Origin: Streptomyces canus
Lineage (GTDB): Bacteria; Actinomycetota; Actinomycetes; Streptomycetales; Streptomycetaceae
DNA: 64,000 nucleotides
Direction: 5' to 3'
Assembly (NCBI RefSeq): GCF_030816965.1
Contig: NZ_JAUSYQ010000002.1
Location: forward strand, 7,430,001-7,494,000
In this document: positions 8,213-17,338 of the stretch, one piece after another
How positions within the stretch are numbered: position 1 is the stretch's first letter
Layout of the letters: the number at the start of each line of letters is the position of its first letter
Position numbers and translations under genes: made by a program
The notes under the pieces: model-generated
Databases searched by the model: none
Told to the model about the DNA's origin: nothing
Seen by the model: the letters and a program-made list of their open reading frames with translations, nothing else

Positions 8213-9775
8213 ATGCCGCTCAGCTCCCACACTCACGCCGGTCCCACCCCCACTCACCCCACCCCCACGCACCCCACCCACGCCGACCGGCTCGGCCCCG
8301 AGGCCCCCCGTCGCCGTACCGGAAACGCCCGACGGCGCAAGGCGGCCGCGCTGCTCGCCTCCGCCGTCTCCGTCTGCCTGCTCGCCGCGAGCGCACCGGC
8401 CACACCGCTCGGGGTCGGTGACCGCCTCTTCCCGCACCTCGGCAACCCCGGCTACGACGTGGCGTCGTACGACCTCTCCTTCACCTATCCCGGCGACAAC
8501 AGCAAGCCACTCGCGGCCGTCACCACGATCGACGCCTGGACGACGACGGAACTCGACCGCTTCAACCTCGACTTCGCACACGGCGAGGTCCAGTCGGTGG
8601 AGGTCGACGGTCTGCCCGCGGCTTTCACCAGCGCCGGCGAGGACCTCGTCGTCACGCCCGACGCACCGCTGCCCACCGGCAGCTGGATGCGGATCACCGT
8701 CCGGCACACCAGTGACCCCGTCTCCGCCGACGACCGGGACGGCGGCTGGGTGCGCACCGCGGACGGGCTCGCCATGGCCAACCAGGCCGACGCCGCCCAC
8801 CTGGTGTTCCCCTGCAACGACCACCCCTCCGACAAGGCGATGTTCACTGTCCGGGTCACCGCACCCGACGGCTACACGGCCGTCGCCAACGGCCTGCCGA
8901 CGGACGTGGACCGCGCAGGCCGGACGACCACCTGGACGTACCGCACCCAGCACCCCATGGCCACCGAACTCGCTCAGGTGTCCATCGGTCGCTCCACCGT
9001 GCTGCGCCGCAGCGGCCCGCACGGACTGCCCGTCCGGGACGTCGTGCGCACAAGGGACCGCGCCAAGCTCGAACCCTGGCTCAAGAAGACCCCCGGCCAG
9101 CTGGCCTGGATGGAGGGCAAGGTCGGGCCGTACCCCTTCGAGACGTACGGCATCCTCATGGCCGCCGCCGACACCGGCTTCGAGTTGGAAACTCAAACTC
9201 TGTCCCTCTTCGAGAGTGACCTCTTCACCGAGCACGCCCACCCCAAGTGGTACGTCGAGTCGATCATGGTCCACGAGCTCGCCCACCAGTGGTTCGGCGA
9301 CAGCGTCAGCCCCCGCACCTGGTCGGACCTGTGGCTCAACGAAGGACATGCCACCTGGTACGAGGCCCTGTACGCGGAGGAGAAGGCGGGCCGCGCCCTC
9401 AAGGCCCGCATGAAGGCCGCGTACGGCGCCTCCGACCGCTGGCGGGCCGAAGGCGGACCGCCCGCCGCGCCGAAGCCGCCCGAGCCCGGCCAGAAGATCA
9501 GCATCTTCCGGCCGAACGTCTACGACGGCGCCGCCCTGGTCCTGTACGCCCTGCGCCAGGAGATCGGCCGCAGGTCCTTCGAGAACCTGGAACGGGCCTG
9601 GGTACAGGAACATCGGGACGGCACGGCGTCGACCGCCGACTTCGTGCACCTCGCCTCCGAGATCGCCGGGCGCGACCTCGGCGGCTTCCTCCGGGGCTGG
9701 CTCTACGGCGAGAAGACCCCGCCGATGCCCGGCCGCCCGGGCTGGAGGGCCGTGGCGCCGGCGAAAAGGCGGTGA
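8213..9775 (+). CDS. Secreted M1-family zinc metallopeptidase
   Basis: This 520-residue aminopeptidase-N-like enzyme has the zinc motif HELAHQWFGD and the downstream glutamate in WLNEGHATWYE, which complete the HExxH-x18-E ligand set of M1 peptidases. The substrate-side GxMEN motif is represented by GFELETQTL. The N-terminus begins with a His/Thr/Pro-rich stretch, then RRRKAAALLASAVSVCLLAASAPAT, which reads as an export signal, so the enzyme probably acts outside the cell. It is shorter than classical PepN (about 850 residues) and lacks the large C-terminal helical domain. Five degenerate direct repeats precede it and a hairpin follows it. The start is uncertain because of the low-complexity N-terminus. 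Confidence 0.88.
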   Translation: MPLSSHTHAGPTPTHPTPTHPTHADRLGPEAPRRRTGNARRRKAAALLASAVSVCLLAASAPATPLGVGDRLFPHLGNPGYDVASYDLSFTYPGDNSKPLAAVTTIDAWTTTELDRFNLDFAHGEVQSVEVDGLPAAFTSAGEDLVVTPDAPLPTGSWMRITVRHTSDPVSADDRDGGWVRTADGLAMANQADAAHLVFPCNDHPSDKAMFTVRVTAPDGYTAVANGLPTDVDRAGRTTTWTYRTQHPMATELAQVSIGRSTVLRRSGPHGLPVRDVVRTRDRAKLEPWLKKTPGQLAWMEGKVGPYPFETYGILMAAADTGFELETQTLSLFESDLFTEHAHPKWYVESIMVHELAHQWFGDSVSPRTWSDLWLNEGHATWYEALYAEEKAGRALKARMKAAYGASDRWRAEGGPPAAPKPPEPGQKISIFRPNVYDGAALVLYALRQEIGRRSFENLERAWVQEHRDGTASTADFVHLASEIAGRDLGGFLRGWLYGEKTPPMPGRPGWRAVAPAKRR

Positions 9776-9780
9776 CGAGA

Positions 9781-9826
9781 CGCCCCGTACCGTGCGACCA
9801 TCTTCAGGTCGGCGCGGCACGGGGCG
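9781..9826 (+). terminator. Hairpin after the M1 peptidase gene
   Basis: CGCCCCGT (9781-9788) and ACGGGGCG (9819-9826) form a perfect 8-bp base. Partial inner pairing (CCG and GCG blocks) extends it. It lies 5 bp after the peptidase stop and before hflX. Confidence 0.55.
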
Positions 9827-9901
9827 CGGGAATCTCCCGGGGTGCTCGTGCGTTGTGACACATGACCGCCGAATCGGAATCCCCATCGACGTAAGGATCA
9901 A

Positions 9902-11398
9902 ATGACCTCCTCTTCATCCCCTTCCCAGGACACGCAGCGCCTCGCGCACACATACGCCGAAGGTCTTCGGGCCGATGCCCTGATGGAAGAGGACGTCGCC
10001 TGGAGCCACGAGATCGACGGAGAGCGGGACGGCGATCAGTTCGACCGCTCCGAGCGCGCGGCCCTGCGCCGTGTGGCCGGCCTCTCCACCGAACTCGAGG
10101 ACGTCACCGAGGTCGAGTACCGCCAGCTCCGTCTGGAGCGGGTCGTCCTCGTCGGCGTCTGGACCACGGGGACCGCGCAGGACGCGGACAACTCCCTCGC
10201 GGAGCTCGCCGCCCTCGCGGAGACCGCGGGCGCACTGGTGCTCGACGGCGTGATCCAGCGCCGGGACAAGCCCGACGCGGCCACCTTCATCGGTTCCGGC
10301 AAGGCACTGGAGCTGCGTGACATCGTCGTCGAGTCCGGCGCGGACACCGTCATCTGCGACGGTGAGCTCGGCCCCGGCCAGCTCATCGCCCTCGAAGACG
10401 TCGTCAAGGTCAAGGTCATCGACCGTACGGCCCTGATCCTCGACATCTTCGCCCAGCATGCCAAGTCCCGAGAGGGCAAGGCGCAGGTCGCGCTCGCGCA
10501 GATGCAGTACATGCTGCCGAGGCTGCGAGGCTGGGGTCAGTCGCTGTCCCGTCAGATGGGCGGCGGCAAGGGCGGCGGCCTCGCCACCCGTGGTCCCGGT
10601 GAGACCAAGATCGAGACGGACCGGCGTCGGATCCGCGAGAAGATGGCGAAGATGCGCCGGGAGATCGCGGACATGAAGACCGGCCGCGAGATCAAGCGGC
10701 AGGAGCGCAAGCGCCACAAGGTGCCCTCGGTCGCCATCGCCGGCTACACCAACGCCGGCAAGTCGTCGCTGCTCAACCGCCTCACGGGCGCGGGCGTCCT
10801 GGTCGAGAACGCCCTGTTCGCGACCCTCGACCCGACCGTCCGCCGCGCGGAGACCCCGAGCGGCCGCCTGTACACGCTGGCCGACACCGTCGGTTTTGTA
10901 CGGCACCTGCCGCACCACCTGGTCGAGGCGTTCCGCTCCACCATGGAGGAGGTCGGCGAGTCCGACCTGATCCTGCACGTGGTGGACGGATCGCACCCGA
11001 ACCCGGAGGAGCAACTGGCCGCCGTGCGCGAGGTGATCAGGGACGTCGGCGCCACCGACGTGCCCGAGATCGTCGTGATCAACAAGGCCGACGCGGCCGA
11101 CCCGCTGACGCTCCAGCGGCTGATGCGGAACGAGAAGCGCTCCCTCGCGGTCTCGGCCCGTACCGGCCAGGGCATCACCGAACTGCTCGCCCTGATCGAC
11201 AACGAACTGCCCAGGCCGTCCGTCGAGATCGAGGCGCTCGTGCCGTACACCCACGGCAAGCTGGTCGCCCGTGCTCATGACGAGGGCGAGGTGATCTCCG
11301 AGGAGCACACGGCGGAGGGCACCCTGCTCAAGGTGCGAGTGCATGAGGAGCTGGCCGCGGATCTCGCGCCGTACGTGCCGACACCGGTTGTCGCCTGA
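9902..11398 (+). CDS. hflX: Ribosome-associated GTPase HflX
   Basis: HflX is a translational GTPase-family protein that splits stalled or stressed 70S ribosomes. The 498-residue product has the N-terminal HflX domain (DKPDAATFIGSGKALELRD), the glycine-rich linker GGGKGGGLATRGPGETKIE, and a coiled segment. The G domain follows, with G1 AGYTNAGKSSLLNRL, G3 LADTVGFV and G4 VINKAD, then a C-terminal extension. The product is longer than E. coli HflX (426 residues) mainly at the N-terminus, as is usual in actinomycetes. The ATG at 9902 follows TAAGGATCAA, a good ribosome binding site. A perfect 13-bp stem terminator follows. It appears monocistronic. Confidence 0.94.
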   Translation: MTSSSSPSQDTQRLAHTYAEGLRADALMEEDVAWSHEIDGERDGDQFDRSERAALRRVAGLSTELEDVTEVEYRQLRLERVVLVGVWTTGTAQDADNSLAELAALAETAGALVLDGVIQRRDKPDAATFIGSGKALELRDIVVESGADTVICDGELGPGQLIALEDVVKVKVIDRTALILDIFAQHAKSREGKAQVALAQMQYMLPRLRGWGQSLSRQMGGGKGGGLATRGPGETKIETDRRRIREKMAKMRREIADMKTGREIKRQERKRHKVPSVAIAGYTNAGKSSLLNRLTGAGVLVENALFATLDPTVRRAETPSGRLYTLADTVGFVRHLPHHLVEAFRSTMEEVGESDLILHVVDGSHPNPEEQLAAVREVIRDVGATDVPEIVVINKADAADPLTLQRLMRNEKRSLAVSARTGQGITELLALIDNELPRPSVEIEALVPYTHGKLVARAHDEGEVISEEHTAEGTLLKVRVHEELAADLAPYVPTPVVA

Positions 11399-11415
11399 TT
11401 GCCGTAGCTCTCTGA

Positions 11416-11447
11416 GAGGCCCGCCCTTTTCCCGAAGGGCGGGCCTC
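11416..11447. terminator. Strong bidirectional terminator after hflX
   Basis: A perfect 13-bp inverted repeat (GAGGCCCGCCCTT / AAGGGCGGGCCTC) with a 6-nt loop lies between the hflX stop and the convergent protease gene. It can serve both strands. Confidence 0.85.
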
Positions 11448-11535
11448 CAGCGTGTTCAGGTCACCTACGGTTCGTGGTCGGTCGTGGTCCTTGTGATCGT
11501 CGGGCCGGTCAGGATGCTCGGGAAGGCCGAGGGGC

Positions 11536-12765
11536 TCACTGGCCCGCGAACTTCTCGCTGACCGAGTCATACAGGCCCTTGGCCACCTCACCCAGCCGGG
11601 GCCCAGCCAGCCAGCCCGCGTTCACCGGCCCGATCGAGGTGTTGGACACAAGGGCCGGTCGCCCGTCCGCATCGGCCGTGACCCAGCCGCCGCCGGACGA
11701 ACCACCGGTCATGGTGCAGCCGATGCGGTACATCGTCGGGTCCGAGGCGTTGATCGACAGCCGTCCCGGCCTGTCCTGACACTGGTACAACGTCTCCCCG
11801 TCGAACGGTGCCGCCGCCGGATACCCGCCGACCGTGATGCTCTCCACCTGCGGCACCGCCGACGCGGCGAAGTTCACCGGCAAGGCCGAACCGACCGTCT
11901 CCTCCAGAGACTTGCCGTTGCCACCCTCCTCCGGCGTCACATGGATGACGGCGAAGTCGTACGGGGCACCGTCCCCGCCTGTCGGCCCACCCTGGGCGAT
12001 CCACTGGTCCGAGGTCTGTGCCCAGTCGGCCCACCAGACGCCGTACGGAGCGACCTCCTTCTCAGTCGCGCTCTCCAACTCCGGGGCCGACAAGGCCTGG
12101 TCGTTGTACGACGGCACGAACGCGGTGTTGCGGTACCAGCCACCACTCTTGCCCGCGTGCACACAATGACCCGCCGTCCACACCAAGTCGGACTTGCCCG
12201 GGTGGGCCGGGTCCTCCACGACCGTCGCCGAGCAGACCATCGTGCCCTCGGGGGAGTCGAAGAACACCTTGCCCGCCTCGGGCACGTTGTCGTGGTACGT
12301 AGGTGATACGGGCTTCGCGTCCACCGGCGTCGGCTCCGGGTCGGTCACACCCTGGTCACCCGAGAGGTCGCTCTCCTGGACACCGCGGTCGGGATCCGCG
12401 GCCTCCCGCATCCGGTCCGGGTCCCACAGGCCCTCGATGATCGGGTTGATGTAGTCCTGGGCCTCGCGCAGCCAGTCGTCCCTGTCCCAGTTCTTCCAGG
12501 CGCCGTTCTTCCACTTGTCGACATCGATCCCGTGCTCCTTGAGCTTGTCCCCGATGTTGTCCGGGATCGTGATCTTGCCGTCGCCCTCGGGCACGGCCGG
12601 GGCGGAGGCCTGCGCGTTCGCGTCCGAATCGCCCGAACCACAGCCGGTGGCGGTCAGCGCCAGCACGGAGGCGAGGGCCACTGCGGCAAGCGCCGGAGAG
12701 GTTCTGCGGCGCGCCCCCTTTCCGTCTTCGCCGTGAGCGTTCAACGACAGCGGTTCGGATCGCAT
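11536..12765 (-). CDS. Trypsin-fold serine peptidase lipoprotein
   Basis: This 409-residue S1-like serine protease has an Arg-rich N-terminus, a hydrophobic stretch and a lipobox ending at Cys42 (LALTATGC), so it is probably a lipoprotein on the outer face of the membrane. Triad candidates are His in WTAGHCVH, Asp in YDFAVIHV and Ser in CTMTGGSSGGGW. Four cysteines in the mature part could form disulfides. The region between the lipobox and the protease domain (about residues 45-150) is polar and Asp-rich, with a possible propeptide role. The ATG at 12765 is chosen because GGGGGAGG lies just upstream; an earlier ATG 39 nt upstream lacks one. The substrate is unknown. Confidence 0.85.
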   Translation of the reverse strand: MRSEPLSLNAHGEDGKGARRRTSPALAAVALASVLALTATGCGSGDSDANAQASAPAVPEGDGKITIPDNIGDKLKEHGIDVDKWKNGAWKNWDRDDWLREAQDYINPIIEGLWDPDRMREAADPDRGVQESDLSGDQGVTDPEPTPVDAKPVSPTYHDNVPEAGKVFFDSPEGTMVCSATVVEDPAHPGKSDLVWTAGHCVHAGKSGGWYRNTAFVPSYNDQALSAPELESATEKEVAPYGVWWADWAQTSDQWIAQGGPTGGDGAPYDFAVIHVTPEEGGNGKSLEETVGSALPVNFAASAVPQVESITVGGYPAAAPFDGETLYQCQDRPGRLSINASDPTMYRIGCTMTGGSSGGGWVTADADGRPALVSNTSIGPVNAGWLAGPRLGEVAKGLYDSVSEKFAGQ

Positions 12766-13158
12766 GCTCTGCCTCCCCCTGTGTGGACGAACCCGGGTGC
12801 GCAACCGGGGACTTCCCGCAGACGTCCCGCGAGTTCACCTTCCGGCACCGCGCCTTGGAACGGCATCACACACTATGCGCCCGTTATGGGGGACTTCCGA
12901 CGGAACCGCAACAGTTCCGTCACGCCAAAGATCTTCAGCCAACCCGTAACCCGGTGAACGGTCCGGGGTTGGTAGCGGTGGGGGCTTGCTGCCGGCGGAC
13001 GGGTCGGTCCCCGGCGCCTCAATCCCCGGAGATTTCCCCACAGTCGGGACATCGATGTGCCGAGATGTCGAGCAAACGGTCCCGGGGCTCCGTATGTCGG
13101 GGCGGGTGAGTCCGCGAGGGAACCGCTTGCCCCTGCACAGCGCGACGACGGGAGAACC
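12766..13158. other. Divergent intergenic region, 393 bp
   Basis: This region separates the protease lipoprotein gene from the siderophore module and must hold promoters for both strands. I see no 19-bp iron box in it, which is notable because the rightward genes are siderophore-type. There is a short inverted motif around 12900-12945 (GGAACCGCAACAGTTCC). No convincing small ORF is present. Confidence 0.5.
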
Positions 13159-14841
13159 ATGGCCGTGACCGAGACCGCACCCGGTGAGGCCATGGCGGGG
13201 CGCACCTCCGTCGAGGAACCGTCGGCGACCCGCTCCGCGCACGAGGGAATCCTGCGGCGTCAGTCGGCCCGCGAGTCGGCGGCACGCACCTATGCCCGTG
13301 CCCTCCCGATCGTGCCGGTACGTGCACGCGGCCTGACCATCGAGGGCGCCGACGGCCGCCGCTACCTCGACTGCCTCTCGGGCGCCGGCACCCTTGCCCT
13401 CGGACACAACCACCCCGTCGTCCTGGAGGCGATCCGCAAGGTCCTCGACTCGGGCGCGCCCCTCCACGTCCTCGACCTCGCGACGCCCGTCAAGGACGCC
13501 TTCATCACCGAACTGTTCCGCACCCTGCCGCCCGGCCTGGCCGACCACGCACGCGTACAGTTCTGCGGCCCGGCCGGCACCGATGCGGTGGAGGCCGCCT
13601 TCAAGCTCGTGCGCGCCGCGACCGGCCGCAACGGCATGCTCGCCTTTGCCGGCGCCTACCACGGCATGACCTCCGGCGCTCTCGAAGCGTCCGGCGACGC
13701 CTTCGACGTACGGGTCGCCCGGCTGCCCTACCCTCAGGACTACCGCTGTCCCTTCGGGGTCGGCGGCCCGCACGGCGCCGAACTCGCCGCACGTTGGACC
13801 GAGTCCGTCCTCGACGACCCCAAGTCCGGGGTGCCGCTGCCCGCAGGGATGATCCTCGAACCCGTCCAGGGCGAGGGTGGCGTTCTTCCAGCCCCTGACG
13901 CGTGGATGCGACGCATGCGACGGATCACGGCCCACCGCTCGATCCCGCTCATCGCCGACGAGGTCCAGACAGGAGTCGGCCGTACCGGGGCTTTCTGGGC
14001 CGTGGAGCACAGCGGCATCACCCCCGACGTCATGGTCCTGTCCAAAGCCATCGGCGGAAGCCTGCCCCTCGCCGTGGTGGTCTACCGCGACGAGCTCGAC
14101 GTCTGGGAACCCGGCGCCCACGCCGGCACCTTCCGCGGCAACCAACTCGCCATGGCCGCGGGCACGGCCACGATGGCCTACGTCCGCGAGAACGGCCTCA
14201 CAGAACGCGCGGCAACGCTCGGGGCGCGGATGCTGGAGCAACTCCGAGGGCTGAGCCGGGAGTTTTCCGTGATCGGTGATGTGCGGGGGCGGGGGTTGAT
14301 GATCGGGGTGGAGATGGTGGAAACGGTTGAGGGGGAAGGTGAAGGGGAGGCGTGGGGTGTCATTGGGCCGGGGGAGCCCAACGGGCCCGGTGAGGCTGGT
14401 GGGTCCAGTGGGTCCAGTGGGTCCAGTGGGTCTGAGGGGTCCGGTAGGTCCGGTGGGCCCAGTGGGTCTGACAGGTCCGGTAGGTCCGGTGGGTTCGATG
14501 AGGACGGTGGGACCGCTGGCTTGCTGGGCTCGGTCGGGTTGAGTAGCGCCGGTGGTGCCGGGGCCGTGGTGACGCCGGGTTCCAACCCGTCCCCTCGCCC
14601 TGCCTCTCCTGAGCTTGCCGTCGCCGTCCAGCAGGAGTGCCTCCGGCGTGGCCTGATCGTCGAACTCGGTGGTCGTCACGCGAGCGTCGTGCGTCTGCTC
14701 CCACCTCTGACGATCACCGACGAACAGGCGACCGCCGTCCTCGACCGACTCGCCGACGCCGTGGCAGCAGCGGCCCGCGGCCACGGCAGCGGTGCCAGGA
14801 GACAACAGCAGCGTCGGCGCCGGAGCGAGGGGACGGGGTAG
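13159..14841 (+). CDS. Class III PLP-dependent aminotransferase of a siderophore module (diaminobutyrate-transaminase type)
   Basis: This is a 560-residue fold-type I aminotransferase resembling diaminobutyrate--2-oxoglutarate transaminases such as RhbA. Visible motifs are the PLP phosphate loop [13 protein letters not shown], the aromatic stacking segment [20 protein letters not shown] with the pyridine-binding Asp, and the Schiff-base Lys296 in VLSKAIGG. The C-terminal small domain is interrupted around residues 395-475 by a Gly/Ser-rich insert encoded by 9-bp tandem repeats, then resumes with [21 protein letters not shown]. The normal family length is about 430-460. The ATG at 13159 follows GGGAGAACC. 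With the next two genes it forms a siderophore-type trio. The insert may weaken folding, so activity is not certain. Confidence 0.85.
   Translation: MAVTETAPGEAMAGRTSVEEPSATRSAHEGILRRQSARESAARTYARALPIVPVRARGLTIEGADGRRYLDCLSGAGTLALGHNHPVVLEAIRKVLDSGAPLHVLDLATPVKDAFITELFRTLPPGLADHARVQFCGPAGTDAVEAAFKLVRAATGRNGMLAFAGAYHGMTSGALEASGDAFDVRVARLPYPQDYRCPFGVGGPHGAELAARWTESVLDDPKSGVPLPAGMILEPVQGEGGVLPAPDAWMRRMRRITAHRSIPLIADEVQTGVGRTGAFWAVEHSGITPDVMVLSKAIGGSLPLAVVVYRDELDVWEPGAHAGTFRGNQLAMAAGTATMAYVRENGLTERAATLGARMLEQLRGLSREFSVIGDVRGRGLMIGVEMVETVEGEGEGEAWGVIGPGEPNGPGEAGGSSGSSGSSGSEGSGRSGGPSGSDRSGRSGGFDEDGGTAGLLGSVGLSSAGGAGAVVTPGSNPSPRPASPELAVAVQQECLRRGLIVELGGRHASVVRLLPPLTITDEQATAVLDRLADAVAAAARGHGSGARRQQQRRRRSEGTG
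14401..14493 (+). repeat. 9-bp tandem repeat array inside the aminotransferase gene
   Basis: Units related to GGGTCCAGT/GGGTCCGGT are repeated about ten times. The first units are identical and later ones have point changes. In the coding frame they give [13 protein letters not shown] residues (about 414-446) within the small domain of the aminotransferase. The unit length is a multiple of three, so expansion or contraction keeps the frame. Confidence 0.85.
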
Positions 14842-15335
14842 CGGCGGGGGCCGAAGGGGCGGCAGGAACTGGCGTATCGGCTGGAGCCGCACCGGGAACT
14901 GGGGCCGCACCCACGCCCTGAACCGGAGCGACAACTCCCGGCGAAGTCGGCGTGACAGCCGCACACGGAGCCGGGCCCGGAGTCGGGGCTCGGGTCGGAG
15001 CTGGGACTGGGGTTGGTATTGAGGTCGGAGCCGGGACTGGATCCGGGGTCTGCACTTGAGTCGGAATCGGGCAACGGCTGGAAGCCGGAGTCCGGGCCGG
15101 GCCCATAGTTTCCGCAACCCCTCGCGCCACAGGCCGAGACGCGAGCCGCTTACCAACGCCTCTGAACAGTCACCGTCATCACGCCGATTGCTCACCGGAT
15201 CCCTCCCGAACACCACTCACCTCACCTCCACGCGATGCAACCGCTCTCTGTGCCCCAGATCCCCGATCAACCGGTCGCCCTCGCACTACGACATAGCGTC
15301 CCTCCCAGGCAGAAACACCCCGAGGAACATCGAAC
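14842..15335. other. 494-bp gap inside the siderophore module with G-rich degenerate repeats
   Basis: The first half (to about 15070) is rich in imperfect GGNNCC/GGACTGG-like hexamer repeats, for example repeated GGAGCCGGGACTGG and GGAGCTGGGACTGG. These look like a simple-sequence expansion similar in style to the array in the preceding gene. The second half (15100-15335) is more balanced, has no recognised operator, and should contain the signals for the IucA/IucC gene. I see no believable ORF: the open frames on both strands are repeat-driven Pro/Ser or Arg-rich translations. Confidence 0.5.
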
Positions 15336-17300
15336 TTGAACACCACCCCCACCCCCCAGGACCGCACCCCCACGCACCCGCTCAACCTTTCCGAGACAGC
15401 CCCCTCTCCGCAGCGTCCCTCCCGCCCCGACCACGCCCCGTTCCAGGGCGGCCCTCCCGAACGGGAACGCCTGCGGGGCGCCACCAGCGACCCGCTGAAC
15501 CACCCGGACCCGCAGGCCGCGGCCGAAGCCGCCACTGTGGAGAATCTGCTGCGCTGCTGGGCCCGCGAGACGGACCTGCCCGCCCCCACCGGCGGCACCC
15601 TCCACATTCCCCTCCCCGCCAGCGGCACCTCCCTCCTCGTCCCCGTCCGCTACTGGTCGCCGACGGGATGGCACCGCTTCGGCCTTCCCCATCTCGCCGA
15701 CGCCCCCGGGCAGGCCCCGCCGGTCGATGCGGTCACCGTCTCGGCGCTGCTCACCCGGGAGTCACTGACGGCAGAATCCCCCGCCTCTGCAGCCGGTGCC
15801 GAAGTCGTGGCCCGGGTAGCCGACTCCGTCCGCCGTACCGCCACCTTCGTCCGCGAGCGACGCAAGCACCCCGACGACGGCCCCGACCTCTTCCGCGCCG
15901 CCGAACAGGCACTCGTCCTCGGCCACCCTTTGCACCCGGCCCCGAAGAGCCGCGAAGGTCTCGCCGAAGCCGAAGCAGCCTCGTACTCACCCGAGCTGCG
16001 CGGTTCCTTTCTCCTGCACTGGATCGCTGTCGACCCCTCTCTCCTCGCCACCGACTCGGCCTGGACCGAGCGGGGCCGTCCCGTCACCGCTGTCCAGCTC
16101 ACCCAACGTCTGGCCGGCCCCGACCTTCCGCTGCCCGACGGCCGCACGGCCCTGCCGCTGCACCCCTGGCAACTCCGCGAGGTCCGGCACCGCTCCGAGA
16201 CCGCCTCGCTGTTCGATGCCGGACTGCTCCAGGACCTGGGCGCCCACGGCTCCCCGTGGCATCCCACCTCCTCCGTGCGCACCGTCCATCGCTCCGGCGC
16301 CCCCGCCATGCTCAAGCTCTCGCTGGGCCTGCGCATCACCAATTCCCGCCGCGAAAACCTCCGCAAGGAACTTCACCGGGGTGTCGAGGTGCACCGGCTC
16401 CTGCGCAGCGGCCTGTCCAAGCAGTGGCAGGCGGTCCACCCGGCCTTCGACATCGTCCGTGACCCTGCCTGGCTCGCCGTCGACGGGCCCGACGGCAGTC
16501 CCGTCCCCGGCATCGACGTGATGATCCGGCACAACCCCTTCAGCCCCTCTCACGACGTCTCCTGCATCGCCGGACTCGTCTCACCCCGTCCCGATCCCCG
16601 CGCCCGGGCCGCTGCCACCGAGGACCGCCCGCGCAGTGACAGGCCGGACCGAGACCGTCCGGAGACGGACCGGCCGGTCTGGCGGTCCCGTCTGGCCGAG
16701 GTCGTCACCCGTCTCGCCGCCCGCACCGGCCGCCATCGAGGAGTCGTCGCCGCCGAGTGGTTCCTGCGCTACCTGGAACACGTCATCCGCCCGGTGCTGT
16801 GGCTCGACGGAGAGGCGGGCATCGCTCTGGAGGCGCATCAGCAGAACACCTTGGTCCTGTTGGACGCCGACGGCTGGCCCGCCGGCGGCCGGTACCGCGA
16901 CAACCAGGGCTACTACTTCCGCGAGTCCCGACGGGCGGAGCTCGACGCCCGCCTGGCCGGCATCGGTGCACACAGCGACACCTTCGTCTCCGATGAGGTC
17001 ACCGACGAGCGTTTCGCCTACTACCTCGCGATCAACAACGTCTTCGGCCTCATCGGTGCGTTCGGCTCGCAGCGACTGGCCGACGAACGGCTGTTGCTCG
17101 CTGCCTTCCGTCGCTTCCTCGACGACGTGGCCTGCGGACCCGCCCGATTGCGCACCACGCTCCCGGGCCGCCTGCTCGACTCACCCGTCCTGCGCTGCAA
17201 GGCCAATCTGCTGACCCGCGTGCACGGTCTGGACGAACTCGTCGGCCCGGTCGACACCCAGTCCGTCTACGTCACCATCCCCAACCCCCTTCACTCCTGA
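15336..17300 (+). CDS. IucA/IucC-family NRPS-independent siderophore synthetase
   Basis: This 654-residue NIS synthetase is an ATP-dependent condensing enzyme that joins a polyamine or hydroxamate amine to a dicarboxylate such as citrate or succinate. Family motifs are visible: GHPLHPAPKSR (about 190), LPLHPWQL, the nucleotide-binding KLSLGLRITNSRREN (about 330), EAHQQNTLVLLD and RDNQGYY. A FhuF-like C-terminal reductase region follows. The start is a TTG with GAGGAA about 10 nt upstream; GTG or ATG alternatives are absent nearby, so the exact N-terminus is uncertain. It is followed 38 bp later by a siderophore-type acyltransferase. The product is unknown, and no hydroxylase or decarboxylase gene is adjacent. 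Confidence 0.9.
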   Translation: MNTTPTPQDRTPTHPLNLSETAPSPQRPSRPDHAPFQGGPPERERLRGATSDPLNHPDPQAAAEAATVENLLRCWARETDLPAPTGGTLHIPLPASGTSLLVPVRYWSPTGWHRFGLPHLADAPGQAPPVDAVTVSALLTRESLTAESPASAAGAEVVARVADSVRRTATFVRERRKHPDDGPDLFRAAEQALVLGHPLHPAPKSREGLAEAEAASYSPELRGSFLLHWIAVDPSLLATDSAWTERGRPVTAVQLTQRLAGPDLPLPDGRTALPLHPWQLREVRHRSETASLFDAGLLQDLGAHGSPWHPTSSVRTVHRSGAPAMLKLSLGLRITNSRRENLRKELHRGVEVHRLLRSGLSKQWQAVHPAFDIVRDPAWLAVDGPDGSPVPGIDVMIRHNPFSPSHDVSCIAGLVSPRPDPRARAAATEDRPRSDRPDRDRPETDRPVWRSRLAEVVTRLAARTGRHRGVVAAEWFLRYLEHVIRPVLWLDGEAGIALEAHQQNTLVLLDADGWPAGGRYRDNQGYYFRESRRAELDARLAGIGAHSDTFVSDEVTDERFAYYLAINNVFGLIGAFGSQRLADERLLLAAFRRFLDDVACGPARLRTTLPGRLLDSPVLRCKANLLTRVHGLDELVGPVDTQSVYVTIPNPLHS

Positions 17301-17338
17301 GGGACATGACCCGCCCCGCCTTCTGAGAGGAGCGTCCT

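Noticed and set aside
14178..14704. Collagen-like GPTGPTG and DPLDPLDP frames on the minus strand
   Set aside because: They are antisense translations of the 9-bp repeat array inside the aminotransferase gene and have no start region of their own.
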